A stretch of 64,000 bases of DNA from Caulobacter sp. Root1455 (GCF_001426905.1 NZ_LMFQ01000020.1:1-64000), one strand, 5' to 3'; shown: positions 1 through 9,044, counted from the stretch's first letter. Notes: generated from the sequence alone by a model not told the origin. Translations and numbers: made by a program.

Positions 1-38
1 GCCCGCCCGTCGGAGGCTTCAAGGCGGCGAGGCCCTAA
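1..38 (+). CDS. possible C-terminal tail of a gene cut by the window edge
   Basis: Reading from base 3 gives eleven codons ending PPVGGFKAARP and then a TAA at 36-38. This could be the end of an upstream plus-strand gene, but eleven codons cannot be assigned to a family and the other two plus frames are also open here. It is listed only so that the window edge is accounted for. Confidence 0.2.
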   Translation, partial: PPVGGFKAARP

Positions 39-187
39 CAGGGCTCAGCGTCGCGGGCTTCCGGATAACGGTGGCGCGGAGCGATCGGGCTTCGTCGAAA
101 CGGTTACTACTCAAACACTCCGGACGTCGTCCGGCGCTCCGCGACCCTTTCCATCACCTCAGCGGTTCCCGCGTGAGCCTGAAGAGC

Positions 188-476
188 CATGCCGGTGAAC
201 ACTTGCCCCCACCTGGCGGCTTCGCCGCCTGTCCGCCCCCACAGGGGGCGGAGGACGCGCGCGCGGGCCCTCTTCCCCCTCTGGGGGAAGACGACCGCGA
301 AGCGGTCCGTAGGGGGCAAGCGGCGGCCGCACGAAGGTCCTCCCCCGGGTGGGGGAGGTGTCGGCGGAGCCGACGGAGGGGGGAGTATTCGGAAGATGGC
401 CAGATCCATGATCGATGATCCCAAAACTCCCCCCACCGGCCTTCGGCCGCCTCCCCCACGGGGGGAGGGTCTGGAG
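188..476. repeat. cluster of GC-rich palindromic intergenic repeats
   Basis: The gene-free stretch before the asparaginase gene is made of short inverted repeats rich in CCCCC/GGGGG. CTTGCCCCC at 202-210 pairs with GGGGGCAAG at 312-320, with smaller hairpins nested inside (for example GGCGGCTTCGCCGCC). A second unit with CCTCCCCC arms fills about 337-475 and ends just past the asparaginase stop. The same CTCCCC/GGGGAG style recurs at 52.2 and 53.2 kb. These look like dispersed non-coding elements; no transposase is present. Bases 39-187 show nothing I recognise. Confidence 0.65.
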
Positions 477-1355
477 CTAAAACGCCTCCGCCACGATCGT
501 CCCGTCGGGCAACAGCGCCGCGCGCTTGAGGCCGCTGGAGGCGAAGGGCATGGCGATCTCGCCGTCCCGGTCGACGGCGATCAGCCCGCCGTGGCCGCCC
601 AGCTCGGCCACGCCCTGGATGGCGGCCCGGGCGGCGGCCTCCAGGCTCTCGCCGCCGAACCGCACCCGGTGGGCGATCTGGGCGGCGACGGCGGTGCGGA
701 TGAAATACTCGCCCTGGCCGGTGCAGGACACGGCGGCGTGGCCGTCGGCCCAGGCCCCGGCCCCGATGATCGGGCTGTCGCCGACCCGGCCGGGCAGCTT
801 GCCGAACACCCCGGCGGTCGAGGTCGCCGCCGCCAGCCGGCCCTCGGCGTCGCGGACCACGCAGCCGACGGTGCCGGTGGGCGGCCTGTCCGCCGCCCGG
901 TTGTCCTCGAAGGCCCCGGCCTGGGTGAACCAGGTCGCCGGATCGGCGATCTCTTTCAGTCCCTGTTCGCGGGCGAAGGCCATGGCTCCTTCGCCGGCCA
1001 GCATCACGTGCGGGGTGCGTTCCATCACCGCCCGGGCGGCCAGGATCGGGCTTTCGAAACCCTGCAGAGCCGCCACCGATCCGGCCCGCAGGGTGGCGCC
1101 GTCCATCAGGCTGGCGTCCAGCTCATATTCGCCGTCGGCGTTGGGCGAGGCGCCCTTGCCGGCGATGTAGAGGCCAGAGGCTTCCAGGGCGACCACAGTC
1201 TCGACCGCGACGTCCAGGGCCCCGGCCCCCGCCGCCAGCCGGTCGCGCGCCGCCTCGACCAGGCCGCGCATGTGGGCGATCTCGACGCCGTAGTCATGGC
1301 CGCGCTTGGGACCGGCGCCGCCGTGCAGGGCGAGAGTAAAACGCTTGTTTGACAT
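477..1355 (-). CDS. isoaspartyl peptidase / plant-type L-asparaginase (Ntn-hydrolase, family T2)
   Basis: This enzyme family hydrolyses beta-aspartyl dipeptides and L-asparagine in the cytoplasm and matures by autocatalytic cleavage. The 292-residue protein has the normal family length. The HGGAG motif near residues 11-15 and the cleavage signature TGTVGCV at 160-166 are visible; Thr162 would become the N-terminal nucleophile of the beta subunit. Glycine-rich substrate-loop sequence ([11 protein letters not shown]) follows. It is divergent from the quinone oxidoreductase gene, with 69 bp between the two starts. The family assignment is secure; substrate preference cannot be read from sequence. 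Confidence 0.9.
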   Translation of the reverse strand: MSNKRFTLALHGGAGPKRGHDYGVEIAHMRGLVEAARDRLAAGAGALDVAVETVVALEASGLYIAGKGASPNADGEYELDASLMDGATLRAGSVAALQGFESPILAARAVMERTPHVMLAGEGAMAFAREQGLKEIADPATWFTQAGAFEDNRAADRPPTGTVGCVVRDAEGRLAAATSTAGVFGKLPGRVGDSPIIGAGAWADGHAAVSCTGQGEYFIRTAVAAQIAHRVRFGGESLEAAARAAIQGVAELGGHGGLIAVDRDGEIAMPFASSGLKRAALLPDGTIVAEAF

Positions 1356-1364
1356 TCTGCTTCC

Positions 1365-1387
1365 TTGGCCGGACGGCCTGCGCTAGC
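1365..1387 (+). promoter_or_regulatory. candidate housekeeping promoter for the quinone oxidoreductase gene
   Basis: TTGGCC at 1365-1370 and GCTAGC at 1382-1387 are 11 bp apart, close to the Caulobacter sigma-73 pattern. Transcription would start near 1393, about 30 bp before the ATG at 1425. Seen by eye only. Confidence 0.4.
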
Positions 1388-1424
1388 GTCCGCGCTCTTA
1401 ACGAAGAAAGACGGGAGAGGCGAG

Positions 1425-2423
1425 ATGAAGGCGGTGCTCAGCAAGGCGGTCGGCGGACCCGAGACCCTGGTGCTGGAGGAGCTTCCCGACCCCGTCGCCG
1501 GTCCGGGCCAGGTGGTGCTCGAGATCAAGGCCTGCGGCGTCAACTATCCCGACGTGCTGATCATCGAGGACAAGTACCAGTTCAAGCCCGAGCGGCCGTT
1601 CGCGCCCGGCGGCGAGGTGTCCGGCGTCGTCACCGCGGTGGGCGAGGGCGTGACGGCCCTGAAGGTCGGCCAGCGCGTGCTGGCCTCGACCGGCCACGGC
1701 GGCATGGCCCAGCAGGTGGCCCTGGACGCGGCCCGCTGCACGCCGATCCCCGACAACATGCCGTTCGACGAGGCCGCCGCCTTCATCCTGACCTACGGCA
1801 CCTCGTATTACGCCCTGAAGGACCGTGGCCGTCTGAAGGCCGGCGAGACCCTGCTGGTGCTGGGCGCGGCCGGCGGCGTGGGCCTGGCGGCCGTCGAGCT
1901 GGGCAAGGCGGCCGGGGCGCGGGTCATCGCCGCCTGCTCCAGCCAGGAGAAGGTCGACCTGGCCGTCAAGCACGGCGCCGACGCCGGCGTGGTCTATCCG
2001 CGCGGCCCGTTCGACAAGGACGGCCAGAAGGCCCTGGCGACCCTGATCAAGGACGCCTGCGGCCCGAACGGCTGGGACGTGGCCTATGACGCGGTCGGCG
2101 GCGACTATTCGGAAGCCACGATCCGGGCGGCGGGCTGGAACGGCCGCTTCCTGGTGATCGGCTTCCCGTCGGGCATTCCGAAGATCCCGCTGAACCTGAC
2201 CCTGCTGAAATCCTGCGACATCGTGGGGGTGTTCTGGGGCGCGTCGGTGGCCCGCGATCCCAAGGGTCACGCCCAGAACGTCCGCGAGCTGATGGACCTC
2301 TACCAGGCCGGCAAGATCAAGCCGTACGTCTCCGAACGCTTCCCCCTGGCCAAGGCCGGCGACGCCATCGCCCACCTGGCCAGCCGCAAGGCCATGGGCA
2401 AGGTCGTGGTCGTCAACGAATAG
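1425..2423 (+). CDS. NADPH:quinone oxidoreductase family protein (zinc-independent MDR superfamily)
   Basis: The 332-residue protein has the two-domain layout of medium-chain reductases: an N-terminal GroES-like fold and a C-terminal Rossmann fold with GAAGGVG at 147-153. The catalytic zinc ligands of true alcohol dehydrogenases are absent, which fits the quinone oxidoreductase/crotonase-reductase branch that uses NAD(P)H to reduce quinones or enoyl-type substrates. The start at 1425 is preferred over an in-frame ATG at 1365 because it has a GGGAGAGG-like ribosome site just upstream and begins MKAVL, as is normal in this family. The real substrate is unknown. Confidence 0.85.
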   Translation: MKAVLSKAVGGPETLVLEELPDPVAGPGQVVLEIKACGVNYPDVLIIEDKYQFKPERPFAPGGEVSGVVTAVGEGVTALKVGQRVLASTGHGGMAQQVALDAARCTPIPDNMPFDEAAAFILTYGTSYYALKDRGRLKAGETLLVLGAAGGVGLAAVELGKAAGARVIAACSSQEKVDLAVKHGADAGVVYPRGPFDKDGQKALATLIKDACGPNGWDVAYDAVGGDYSEATIRAAGWNGRFLVIGFPSGIPKIPLNLTLLKSCDIVGVFWGASVARDPKGHAQNVRELMDLYQAGKIKPYVSERFPLAKAGDAIAHLASRKAMGKVVVVNE

Positions 2424-2630
2424 TCCGCGTCGCCTCGACACATGCGGATCATCGCCGTCCAAGCGAAAGTCTTGGCGCGGTGGAGATCCGCGTGTGTCGC
2501 CAGGCGTTTAAATGGTGAACTGTTCCGCAACGCTCGAATTCAAGGTTAAGCGTCGCTAATCATCCTTCTTGGGAAAGGGCTAAGCCTGTTCCTGTAAACC
2601 TGTGCTCCAAGTCGTCGGAGTCGGGTCCAG

Positions 2631-3548
2631 ATGTTTCTTCCAGCGAGGGACGCATTCTCTCCAGAGGTGCGTCGGAACTTCCGTTTGAACCGCCGCCCGG
2701 AAGAGCGCGTGCAGGTTCTCGGCGGCTCGATGGACCTGGTCCGTCCCGAGGAAGTGTTCCATTTCGTGGCCGGCAAGATCGCCGCGCGTGAAAGCGCCGT
2801 GGTCGCCAACCACAACCTCCATAGCCTGTATCTGCTCCGCAAGGACGAAAGGGTCGCCCAGTTCTTCCGCACGTCCGACCTGATCGAGGTCGACTCGGTG
2901 CCGCTGATCTTCTGGGCGCGCATCGTCGGCCGGGCCAGTCGCCGGTTCCATCGCTGCACCTATCTGGACTGGCGCGACGCCTTCTGGGAACGGGCCATCC
3001 AGGAGAACTGGAAGGTGTTCTTCGTCGGCGGCGCCCCGGGCGTCGGCGAGAAGGCGACCGCCCGCATTCGGACCGACTGGCCGGGCGCGCAGCTTCGCAC
3101 GCATCACGGCTATTTCGACGTCACGCCCGGCTCGGTGGAGAACCAAGCGGTGCTTGAGGCGATCAACGCCTACCGGCCCGACGTGGTGCTGGTCGGCATG
3201 GGCATGCCGCGCCAGGAGCTCTGGGTCCTGGAGAACCGGGCCGAGCTCGGTCCCTGCGTGACCTTCACGGTCGGCGGGGCGTTCGATTACGAGGCCGGCG
3301 TCCAGCGCCCGTCGCCTCGCTGGCTGGGGCAGGTCGGCATGGAATGGCTGTTCCGGCTGATGGTCGACCCCCAGCGCCTGTTCACCCGCTACTGCGTGGA
3401 GCCGTGGGCTCTGTTGGGTCCGGCCATACGCGATTTGGGGAATGCGCTTGCGGGACAGGCCGCTTCCCGCGAAAGCTCCGAAGCCCTCCGCGCGGACTAC
3501 GCACGGGCGGCTGAATTGGCGCGCTCTGACGTTCTGGGGGGACGATGA
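2631..3548 (+). CDS. WecG/TagA/CpsF family glycosyltransferase (GT26)
   Basis: GT26 enzymes transfer an N-acetylhexosamine or other sugar to a lipid-linked acceptor at the inner face of the membrane. The 305-residue protein shows the family core from about residue 28: VVANHNLHSLYL at 57-68, the VDSVPLI segment with Asp88 at the place of the proposed catalytic Asp, FFVGGAPGVGEK, and VGMGMPRQELW. The C-terminal basic region after residue 240 would associate with membrane lipid. It overlaps the next small gene by four bases (ATGA), so the two are probably cotranslated. It is separated from the main polysaccharide locus by two unrelated genes; a second GT26 gene lies at 17.3 kb. The acceptor and sugar are unknown. 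Confidence 0.85.
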   Translation: MFLPARDAFSPEVRRNFRLNRRPEERVQVLGGSMDLVRPEEVFHFVAGKIAARESAVVANHNLHSLYLLRKDERVAQFFRTSDLIEVDSVPLIFWARIVGRASRRFHRCTYLDWRDAFWERAIQENWKVFFVGGAPGVGEKATARIRTDWPGAQLRTHHGYFDVTPGSVENQAVLEAINAYRPDVVLVGMGMPRQELWVLENRAELGPCVTFTVGGAFDYEAGVQRPSPRWLGQVGMEWLFRLMVDPQRLFTRYCVEPWALLGPAIRDLGNALAGQAASRESSEALRADYARAAELARSDVLGGR

Positions 3549-3742
3549 GCTTGAATATTTATCTGCCGCCGCCGGCCGAGAAGGTCGAGCGGCCCCGCAT
3601 CGCGCAACGCGTCGCGGCGGTCTGCGGCCTGGCCGGTCTCGTCCTGGCGTGGGCCGTCCTGCTGCTGCCCTGCGCGGTCTGGCTGCTGTTCAGCCTGGTG
3701 TTCAACCGGCTGCAGTCGGCGCCGGTCCGCCAGCAAGCCTGA
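3545..3742 (+). CDS. small single-span membrane protein
   Basis: A 65-residue protein whose ATG overlaps the glycosyltransferase stop. Residues about 26-52 form one long hydrophobic segment (AAVCGLAGLVLAWAVLLL and onward) preceded by a basic stretch, predicting a cytoplasmic N-terminus. No known domain is recognised. Its coupling to a GT26 enzyme, a peripheral membrane protein, suggests a membrane partner or anchor; that is inference from position only. A stem-loop follows its stop. Confidence 0.65.
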   Translation: MSLNIYLPPPAEKVERPRIAQRVAAVCGLAGLVLAWAVLLLPCAVWLLFSLVFNRLQSAPVRQQA

Positions 3743-3764
3743 ACGCTGTTCACTTATTTTCTGG

Positions 3765-3788
3765 CCAGGCGCGCGTCGGCGCGCCAGG
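3765..3788 (+). terminator. terminator-like stem-loop after the GT26 operon
   Basis: GGCGCGC (3768-3774), loop GTCG, GCGCGCC (3779-3785), with flanking CC/GG pairs across one mismatch. There is no T-run, so intrinsic termination is uncertain. Confidence 0.4.
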
Positions 3789-3853
3789 ATAGTCGCGCCT
3801 GACGCAGCGGCCCGTTCTCCAGAGGTCGCGCGCGGCCAAAAAGGGAGCGGCGC

Positions 3854-4741
3854 ATGACGGGACGTCTGGACGGCAAGGTTGCGGTGGTCACCGGCGGATG
3901 CTCGGGCATCGGGCTGGGAACGGTGGAGCTGTTCGTGGCCCAGGGCGCGCGGGTCGTCGCCGCAGACCTGCAGGCCGAGAAGGGCCAGATGCTGGAGAAG
4001 CGCTTTCCCGACAAGGTTCGCTTCGCGCCCTGCGACGTCACCCATGAAAGCCAGATCGCCGCCGCGGTGGAGCTGGCCCAGGACGCCTTCGGCGGCCTCG
4101 ACATCCTGTTCAACAACGCCGGCATGGGCGGGGCGCCCAACGGCGTGGCCGACATGACCGCCGAGGGTTGGGACGCCACCTTCGCCCTGCTGCTGCGCGG
4201 GCCGGTGCTGGGCATGAAGCACGCCCTGCCGCTGATGCTGGAGCGCGGCGGCGGCAGCATCATCAACACCGCCTCGATCGCCGGGCTGCAGGCGGGCTTC
4301 GGACCTCTGGCCTATTCGACCGCCAAGGCGGCGGTGATCCACATGAGCAAATGCGCGGCGGCCGAGCTGTCGCCGCTGAAGATCCGGGTCAACGCCATCT
4401 GCCCCGGCCTGATCGCCACCTCGATCTTCGGCGCCTCGATGGGCCTGCCGCGCGAGGTCGCCGACCAGATGGCGGCCCGGGTCGCCGAGGTCGGGCCGAG
4501 GATCCAGCCGATCCCCAAGGCCGGCCTGCCCGAGGACATCGCCCGCGCGGCGCTCTATCTGGCCAGCGACGACTCCGAATTCGTGACCGGGACACACCTG
4601 GTGGTCGACGGCGGCGTCACGATCGGCGGCCGCCACGCCTGGGATCGCGCCGCCCCCTCGCCGCTGCTGTCGGCCATGGGCATCTCGCCGGAACAGGCCG
4701 AGCAGATGCGAGCGGCCATGGTCGCCGCCCAAACTCAGTGA
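3854..4741 (+). CDS. SDR-family NAD(P)-dependent oxidoreductase
   Basis: A classical short-chain dehydrogenase of 295 residues. The cofactor motif GGCSGIG lies at about residues 14-20, NNAG follows at about 90, and the catalytic Ser / YSTAK tetrad sits near residues 141-158. The C-terminal end carries the family motif GGVTIGG followed by about 35 extra residues. GGAG precedes the ATG. It precedes the DMT transporter gene by 10 bp, so the two are likely one transcript. The substrate cannot be named from sequence. Confidence 0.85.
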   Translation: MTGRLDGKVAVVTGGCSGIGLGTVELFVAQGARVVAADLQAEKGQMLEKRFPDKVRFAPCDVTHESQIAAAVELAQDAFGGLDILFNNAGMGGAPNGVADMTAEGWDATFALLLRGPVLGMKHALPLMLERGGGSIINTASIAGLQAGFGPLAYSTAKAAVIHMSKCAAAELSPLKIRVNAICPGLIATSIFGASMGLPREVADQMAARVAEVGPRIQPIPKAGLPEDIARAALYLASDDSEFVTGTHLVVDGGVTIGGRHAWDRAAPSPLLSAMGISPEQAEQMRAAMVAAQTQ

Positions 4742-4751
4742 GCCTGGCCCA

Positions 4752-5687
4752 GTGAGCCTGATCGCCGCCGGCCGGGCCTTCGGCGCCCGGCTGACGCCGA
4801 ACCTGCGCGGGGCGTTGTGGATGCTGGCCTCGGCGGTGCTGTTCACCGCCATGACCACCCTGATCAAATATCTGGGCGCCGGCTATCCGGCCGCGCTGCA
4901 GACCTTCTACCGGCAACTGGCCGGGGCGCTCATCCTGCTGCCTCTGGCGGCCCGGGACTGGCGCGGCGCCCTGCGCACCACGCGGCCCGGCATCCTGATC
5001 TTCCGATCCAGCGCCGGCGTTCTGGCGATGATCCTGGGCTTCTACGCCTATCAGGAACTGCCGCTGGCCGACGCCAACGCCCTGTCGTTCACTCGCACCC
5101 TGTGGCTCGTGCCGCTGGCGGCGCTGGTGCTGCGTGAGCCGGTCGGCCCGTTGCGCGTCGGCGCGGCCCTGGTCGGCTTCGTCGGCGTGCTGATCATGCT
5201 GAAGCCGGGCGGCGCCGGGGCGGCCCACTGGCTGGGCTGGCCCCAGGCCGCCGCCCTGGCCTCGGCGCTGCTGTTCGCCCTGACCATCACCGGCATGAAG
5301 GTGATGACCCGCGACCACTCGCCTTTCACCCTGCTGGTCTACGCGGCGGGGTTGGGGCTGATCTTCTCGATCCCGCCGGCCCTGTTCGTCTGGCGCTGGC
5401 CCAGCCCGCCGGACCTGGGCCTGCTGGCCCTGATGGGCGTGATCGGCACCCTGACCCAGGGTTGCTACATCAAGGGCATGGAGGCGGGCGAGGCGGCGGT
5501 GATGGCGCCGATCGACTACACCCGCCTGGTGTTCGCCGTGATCGCCGGCCTGGCGCTCTTTCACGAGACGCCCAGCCTGGCGGTGCTGACCGGCGCGGCG
5601 GTGGTCGTGGCCTCGACCCTGTTCATCAGCTGGCGGGAGCACCAGCTGTCGCGGCGCCGGGCCTTGGCGCGGGCCTTGGCCGACTAG
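4752..5687 (+). CDS. EamA/DMT-family inner-membrane transporter
   Basis: A 311-residue, roughly ten-span membrane protein made of two EamA repeats, the arrangement of drug/metabolite exporters such as RhaT and YdcZ relatives. The GTG start at 4752 is chosen because it follows the SDR gene by 10 bp and keeps the first repeat complete (NLRGALWMLASAVLFTAMTT). The stop overlaps tail-to-tail with the epimerase gene at a CTAG palindrome (5684-5687), leaving no room for a separate terminator. The cargo is unknown. Confidence 0.85.
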   Translation: MSLIAAGRAFGARLTPNLRGALWMLASAVLFTAMTTLIKYLGAGYPAALQTFYRQLAGALILLPLAARDWRGALRTTRPGILIFRSSAGVLAMILGFYAYQELPLADANALSFTRTLWLVPLAALVLREPVGPLRVGAALVGFVGVLIMLKPGGAGAAHWLGWPQAAALASALLFALTITGMKVMTRDHSPFTLLVYAAGLGLIFSIPPALFVWRWPSPPDLGLLALMGVIGTLTQGCYIKGMEAGEAAVMAPIDYTRLVFAVIAGLALFHETPSLAVLTGAAVVVASTLFISWREHQLSRRRALARALAD

Positions 5688-6661
5688 CCGGCGTAGAACG
5701 ACCGATACCAGTCGGCGAACCGCGTCAGGCCTTCGGCCAGCTTGACCTTGGGCTTGTACCCGGTCAGGGCCGTGAGCTTGTCGATATTGGCGTAGGTCGC
5801 CGTGACGTCGCCCGGCTGCATCGGTCGCATGATCTTCACCGCTTCGCGACCCAGGGCCGTCTCCAGGGTGGTGATCATCTCCATCAGGCCGACGGGATCG
5901 TTGTCGCCGATATTGTAGATCTCATGCTTGCCCTTGGCCGGCGGATGGTCGAGCACGCCGACGATTCCGTCGACGATATCGTCGATATAGGTGAAGTCCC
6001 GGGCCATCTTGCCCTCGCCATAGACCTCGATCGGCTGGCCGGCGAAGATCTTCTGGGTGAAGCCGAAATAGGCCATGTCGGGACGACCCCAGGGGCCGTA
6101 GACGGTGAAGAACCGCAGGGCCGACATCGGGAAGCCGTAGAGCTTGGCGTAGCTGATGCTCATCAGTTCGTCGGCGCGCTTGGTGGCCGCGTAGAGCGAC
6201 ACCGGAGCATCGACCGGGTCGGTTTCCCGAAAGCCCTCGCCCGCCAGCGGTCGGTCGCCATAGACGCTGCTGGAGGAGGCGTAGACCAGGTGGGTCACGC
6301 CGTTGTGGCGCGCCGCCTCCAGCACCGACAGATGGCCGGCCAGGTTGGAGCGCTGATAGGCGAAGGGATTGTCGATCGAGTAGCGAACGCCCGCCTGGGC
6401 GGCCAGGTGAACGATCCGCTTGGTGCCGTGGGCCCTGACGAGTTCGGCGAAGGCCTCGTGCTCGGCGATGTCCATGCGGATCATCGTGAAGCCCGGCCGC
6501 CCGTCGAGACGGTCCGCCCGGGCGGCCTTCAGCGCGGGATCGTAGTAGGTGTTGAACGCGTCGACCCCGATCACCGTCTCGCCGCGATCGAGCAGGCGCT
6601 CGACCAGGTGCATGCCGATAAAACCGGCCGCGCCGGTGACGATGACGGGGCCGTCCCTCAT
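5684..6661 (-). CDS. NAD-dependent nucleotide-sugar epimerase, probable UDP-glucuronate 4-epimerase
   Basis: An extended SDR of 325 residues that would interconvert UDP-glucuronate and UDP-galacturonate. It begins with the Rossmann motif GAAGFIGMHLVERLL, shows SSSVYG near the catalytic serine, and has the YAATKRADELM tetrad and a long C-terminal substrate domain (FTVYGPWGRPDMA). The HLVERLLDRG / DAFNTYYD pattern is typical of glucuronate 4-epimerases. The start at 6661 overlaps the ugd stop (ATGA), so the two genes form one transcript. UGD makes UDP-glucuronate and this enzyme converts it, but the upstream ugd is broken here. Confidence 0.85.
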   Translation of the reverse strand: MRDGPVIVTGAAGFIGMHLVERLLDRGETVIGVDAFNTYYDPALKAARADRLDGRPGFTMIRMDIAEHEAFAELVRAHGTKRIVHLAAQAGVRYSIDNPFAYQRSNLAGHLSVLEAARHNGVTHLVYASSSSVYGDRPLAGEGFRETDPVDAPVSLYAATKRADELMSISYAKLYGFPMSALRFFTVYGPWGRPDMAYFGFTQKIFAGQPIEVYGEGKMARDFTYIDDIVDGIVGVLDHPPAKGKHEIYNIGDNDPVGLMEMITTLETALGREAVKIMRPMQPGDVTATYANIDKLTALTGYKPKVKLAEGLTRFADWYRSFYAG

Positions 6662-7871
6662 GCGCCGCGTCCGATGGAGGCGTAGGTGAAGCCGGCGCGG
6701 ACCATTTCGGCCGGCTTGTAGACGTTGCGCAGGTCGACGACGACCGGGGCCTTGAGCAGGGTCTTGAGTCGCTCCAGGTCCAGGGCCCGGAACTGGTCCC
6801 ATTCGGTGATGATGACCAGCGCGTCGGCGTCCTGGGCCGCCTCGTAGGGACCCGCGACGAACGACACGCCCGGCATCATGTGGGCGGCCTCCTTGGCGCC
6901 TTCCGGATCGAAGGCCTGGACGCGGGCGCCCTTGGCCAACAGGGCCGGCAGGATGTCGAGGCTGGGCGCGTCGCGCATGTCGTCGGTGTTGGGCTTGAAG
7001 GTCACGCCCAGCACCCCGATCGTCTTGCCGGTCAGATCGTCCGTGCCCAGCACGGCGGCGACCTTCTCGGCCATGGCCTTCTTGCGCGCGTCATTGACCG
7101 CCACGGTGGTCTCGATCAGCTTGACGGGCGCGCCGTACTGCTGGGCGGTGCGCACCAGCGCGATGGTGTCCTTGGGGAAGCACGAGCCGCCGTAGCCGGG
7201 GCCCGCATTGAGGAACTTGCCGCCGATCCGCTTGTCCAGGCCGATGCCCCGGGCCACCTGCTGGACGTCGGCCCCGACCTTTTCGCACAGGTCGGCCATC
7301 TCGTTGACAGCGGCCGGTAGAGTTCGCGCATCACCGCCTGGGCCCGTTCGTCCTCGGTGCCGACCACGACGCGATCGGGACGTTTGAAATCCTCGATGGC
7401 CGCGCCTTCGCGCAGGAACTCCGGATTGGAGACCACGGCGAACTGGGCCTTCGGATTGGTCTTCTTGATGATGGCCTCGACCTCGTCGCCGGTGCCGACC
7501 GGCACGGTCGACTTGGTGACCACGACGGTGAAGCCCTCGATCAGGCCGGCGATCTCCTCGGCGGCGGCGTAGACATAGGACAGGTCGGCGTGGCCGTCGC
7601 CGCGACGGGTCGGAGTGCCGACGGCGATGAACACCGCGTCGGCGTCCTTGATCGCCTGGGCGCCGTCCAGGGTGAAGAACAGGCGGCCTTCGCGCACGTT
7701 GCGCGCCACCAGATCGTCGAGACCGGGTTCGAAGATGGGGATCTCGCCGCGGCCCAGCCGCTCGATCTTACTGGGGTCCTTGTCGATGCACGTGACCACG
7801 TGCCCGAAGTCGGCGAAACACGCCCCCGACACCAGACCCACATAGCCGGTGCCGATCATTGCTACGCGCAT
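6658..7871 (-). pseudogene. ugd: UDP-glucose 6-dehydrogenase broken by an internal deletion with frameshift
   Basis: UGD oxidises UDP-glucose to UDP-glucuronate. The 5' part (7871 to about 7308) encodes an intact NAD-binding domain from MRVAMIGTGYVGLVSGACF through RELYRPL at residue 188. The 3' part, in another frame, resumes with NEMADLCEKVGADVQQVARG and runs normally to the end, including the catalytic Cys in GGSCFPKD. Between the two, the family segment of about 32 residues (YLN...RRTSELIKYAANAFLA...) is missing, including the conserved active-site Lys and Asn. The join is at about 7306-7308. The 5' frame ends after shifted sequence at 7116. Either a true inactivating deletion or an assembly error; the remainder is well preserved, so any lesion would be recent. 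Confidence 0.85.
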
Positions 7872-7910
7872 GAAGATTTCCCGTCGACCATTTCAAACTT
7901 GGCCGGCTGG

Positions 7911-7918
7911 GTTCTAGC
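7911..7918 (-). promoter_or_regulatory. ugd: candidate -10 element for the ugd-epimerase transcript
   Basis: On the minus strand this reads GCTAGAAC, an exact fit to the Caulobacter housekeeping -10 pattern GCTANAWC, about 40 bp before the ugd ATG. No convincing -35 is seen at the usual distance, so an activator or other sigma factor may be involved. Confidence 0.4.
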
Positions 7919-8000
7919 GGACCGAAGTGGCGACGGACACTGTTTAGGTGTCCAGCCATGCAAAATTCACAAGGGCGCCGCGCGGGTTGGCTGACTGTGT

Positions 8001-8156
8001 TCAGAAAGCCTTGAAGCAAGCCAGGACGATCACGGCCCACAGGCCGCCGCTGGCGAGTCCGGCGAGGCCGAGACCGAGGGCTACAGGAAGACGTCGAGCC
8101 GAACGCCCGCCCAATCCCTGCAATTCCGACGTCAAAGTCGCGCGAACAGCCGTCAT
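8001..8156 (-). CDS. possible 51-residue membrane protein
   Basis: A short open frame starting MTAVRATLTSELQG with a good ribosome site (AGAGAGG, six bases before the ATG). After a basic stretch RRLP, residues about 25-47 form one hydrophobic segment ending WAVIVLACFKAF. The orientation matches ugd and the gap to it is 129 bp. No family is recognised. Its support is the ribosome site and the well-formed transmembrane helix. Confidence 0.45.
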   Translation of the reverse strand: MTAVRATLTSELQGLGGRSARRLPVALGLGLAGLASGGLWAVIVLACFKAF

Positions 8157-8296
8157 TCGTCACCTCTCTTGCTCAGAGAAGATGCACGATCGGCGTTAAT
8201 CGAACGTCTATGGCCAGAGTTTTCTTGATCATACTTAAAGAAGTGTTACGGATGGCGGCTACGAGTAGGGGTCAAGGGTTTCGAGGGGGCCGGAAC

Positions 8297-8998
8297 ATGT
8301 CACTCAGTGCTGTTAACCTTGCGAACTCTACGACTTCCGCGAGCACGGTTGTTGCGGAGGAGGCGTGGATCGAGGATTGCGCGAACGACGCCGATGCGAC
8401 CGTTGTCGCATCGAGCGGCGCCAAGCGCCTGTTCGACGTCGCCTTGTCGGCCTTCGCCTTGCTGTTCTTCCTGCCCGTGCTGCTGATGGCCGCGATCGCG
8501 ATCAAGCTCGACAGCCCGGGTCCCGTCCTGTTCCGCCAGCGCCGGACCGGCCTGAACGGTCGGGTGTTCTGGATCTACAAGCTGCGCACGATGCGGGTGC
8601 AGGAGGACGGCGCCGACATCAAGCACGCCGCCAAGAACGACGATCGGATCACCCGGGTCGGCGCCCTGCTGCGCAAGACCAGCGTCGACGAGCTGCCCCA
8701 GCTGCTCAATGTCCTGAAGGGCGACATGTCGATGATCGGCCCGCGCCCGCACGCCCTGTCGCATGATCAACGCTACGAGGCCCTGGTCAGCGGTTATCGC
8801 CGCCGTTTCCGCGCTCGCCCCGGTTTGACGGGCTTGGCCCAGGTCGAAGGGCATCGCGGCGAGATCCACACCCTCGACTGCATGGAAAAGCGGGTCGCTT
8901 CCGACAACGCCTATATCGAGCGCTGGTCGCTGGGGATGGACATCGTCATCCTGCTGCGCACCGTTCCTCTGGTTCTGCGCGACCCGAATGCGTACTGA
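8297..8998 (+). CDS. initiating sugar-phosphate transferase (bacterial sugar transferase family, HfsE/PssY type)
   Basis: These enzymes load the first sugar-1-phosphate onto undecaprenyl phosphate to begin polysaccharide repeat synthesis. The 233-residue protein is the short form: one N-terminal membrane segment (residues about 49-72) followed by the catalytic domain with [19 protein letters not shown], the FWIYKLRTM motif, [17 protein letters not shown] and IGPRP. An in-frame ATG at 8210 exists, but the start at 8297 has GAGGGGG upstream and gives a more usual length. Caulobacter has several redundant enzymes of this kind (HfsE, PssY, PssZ); which one this corresponds to cannot be decided without comparison. 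Confidence 0.85.
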   Translation: MSLSAVNLANSTTSASTVVAEEAWIEDCANDADATVVASSGAKRLFDVALSAFALLFFLPVLLMAAIAIKLDSPGPVLFRQRRTGLNGRVFWIYKLRTMRVQEDGADIKHAAKNDDRITRVGALLRKTSVDELPQLLNVLKGDMSMIGPRPHALSHDQRYEALVSGYRRRFRARPGLTGLAQVEGHRGEIHTLDCMEKRVASDNAYIERWSLGMDIVILLRTVPLVLRDPNAY

Positions 8999-9044
8999 AC
9001 GGCGAAGCGATGCGGCCTAGACGGGTGCGAGGTCGCGAGAGCGC

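Noticed and set aside
7116..7871. Programmed frameshift in ugd
   Set aside because: No slippery site is visible and a segment of about 32 family residues is missing, so a change of frame alone would not restore the enzyme.
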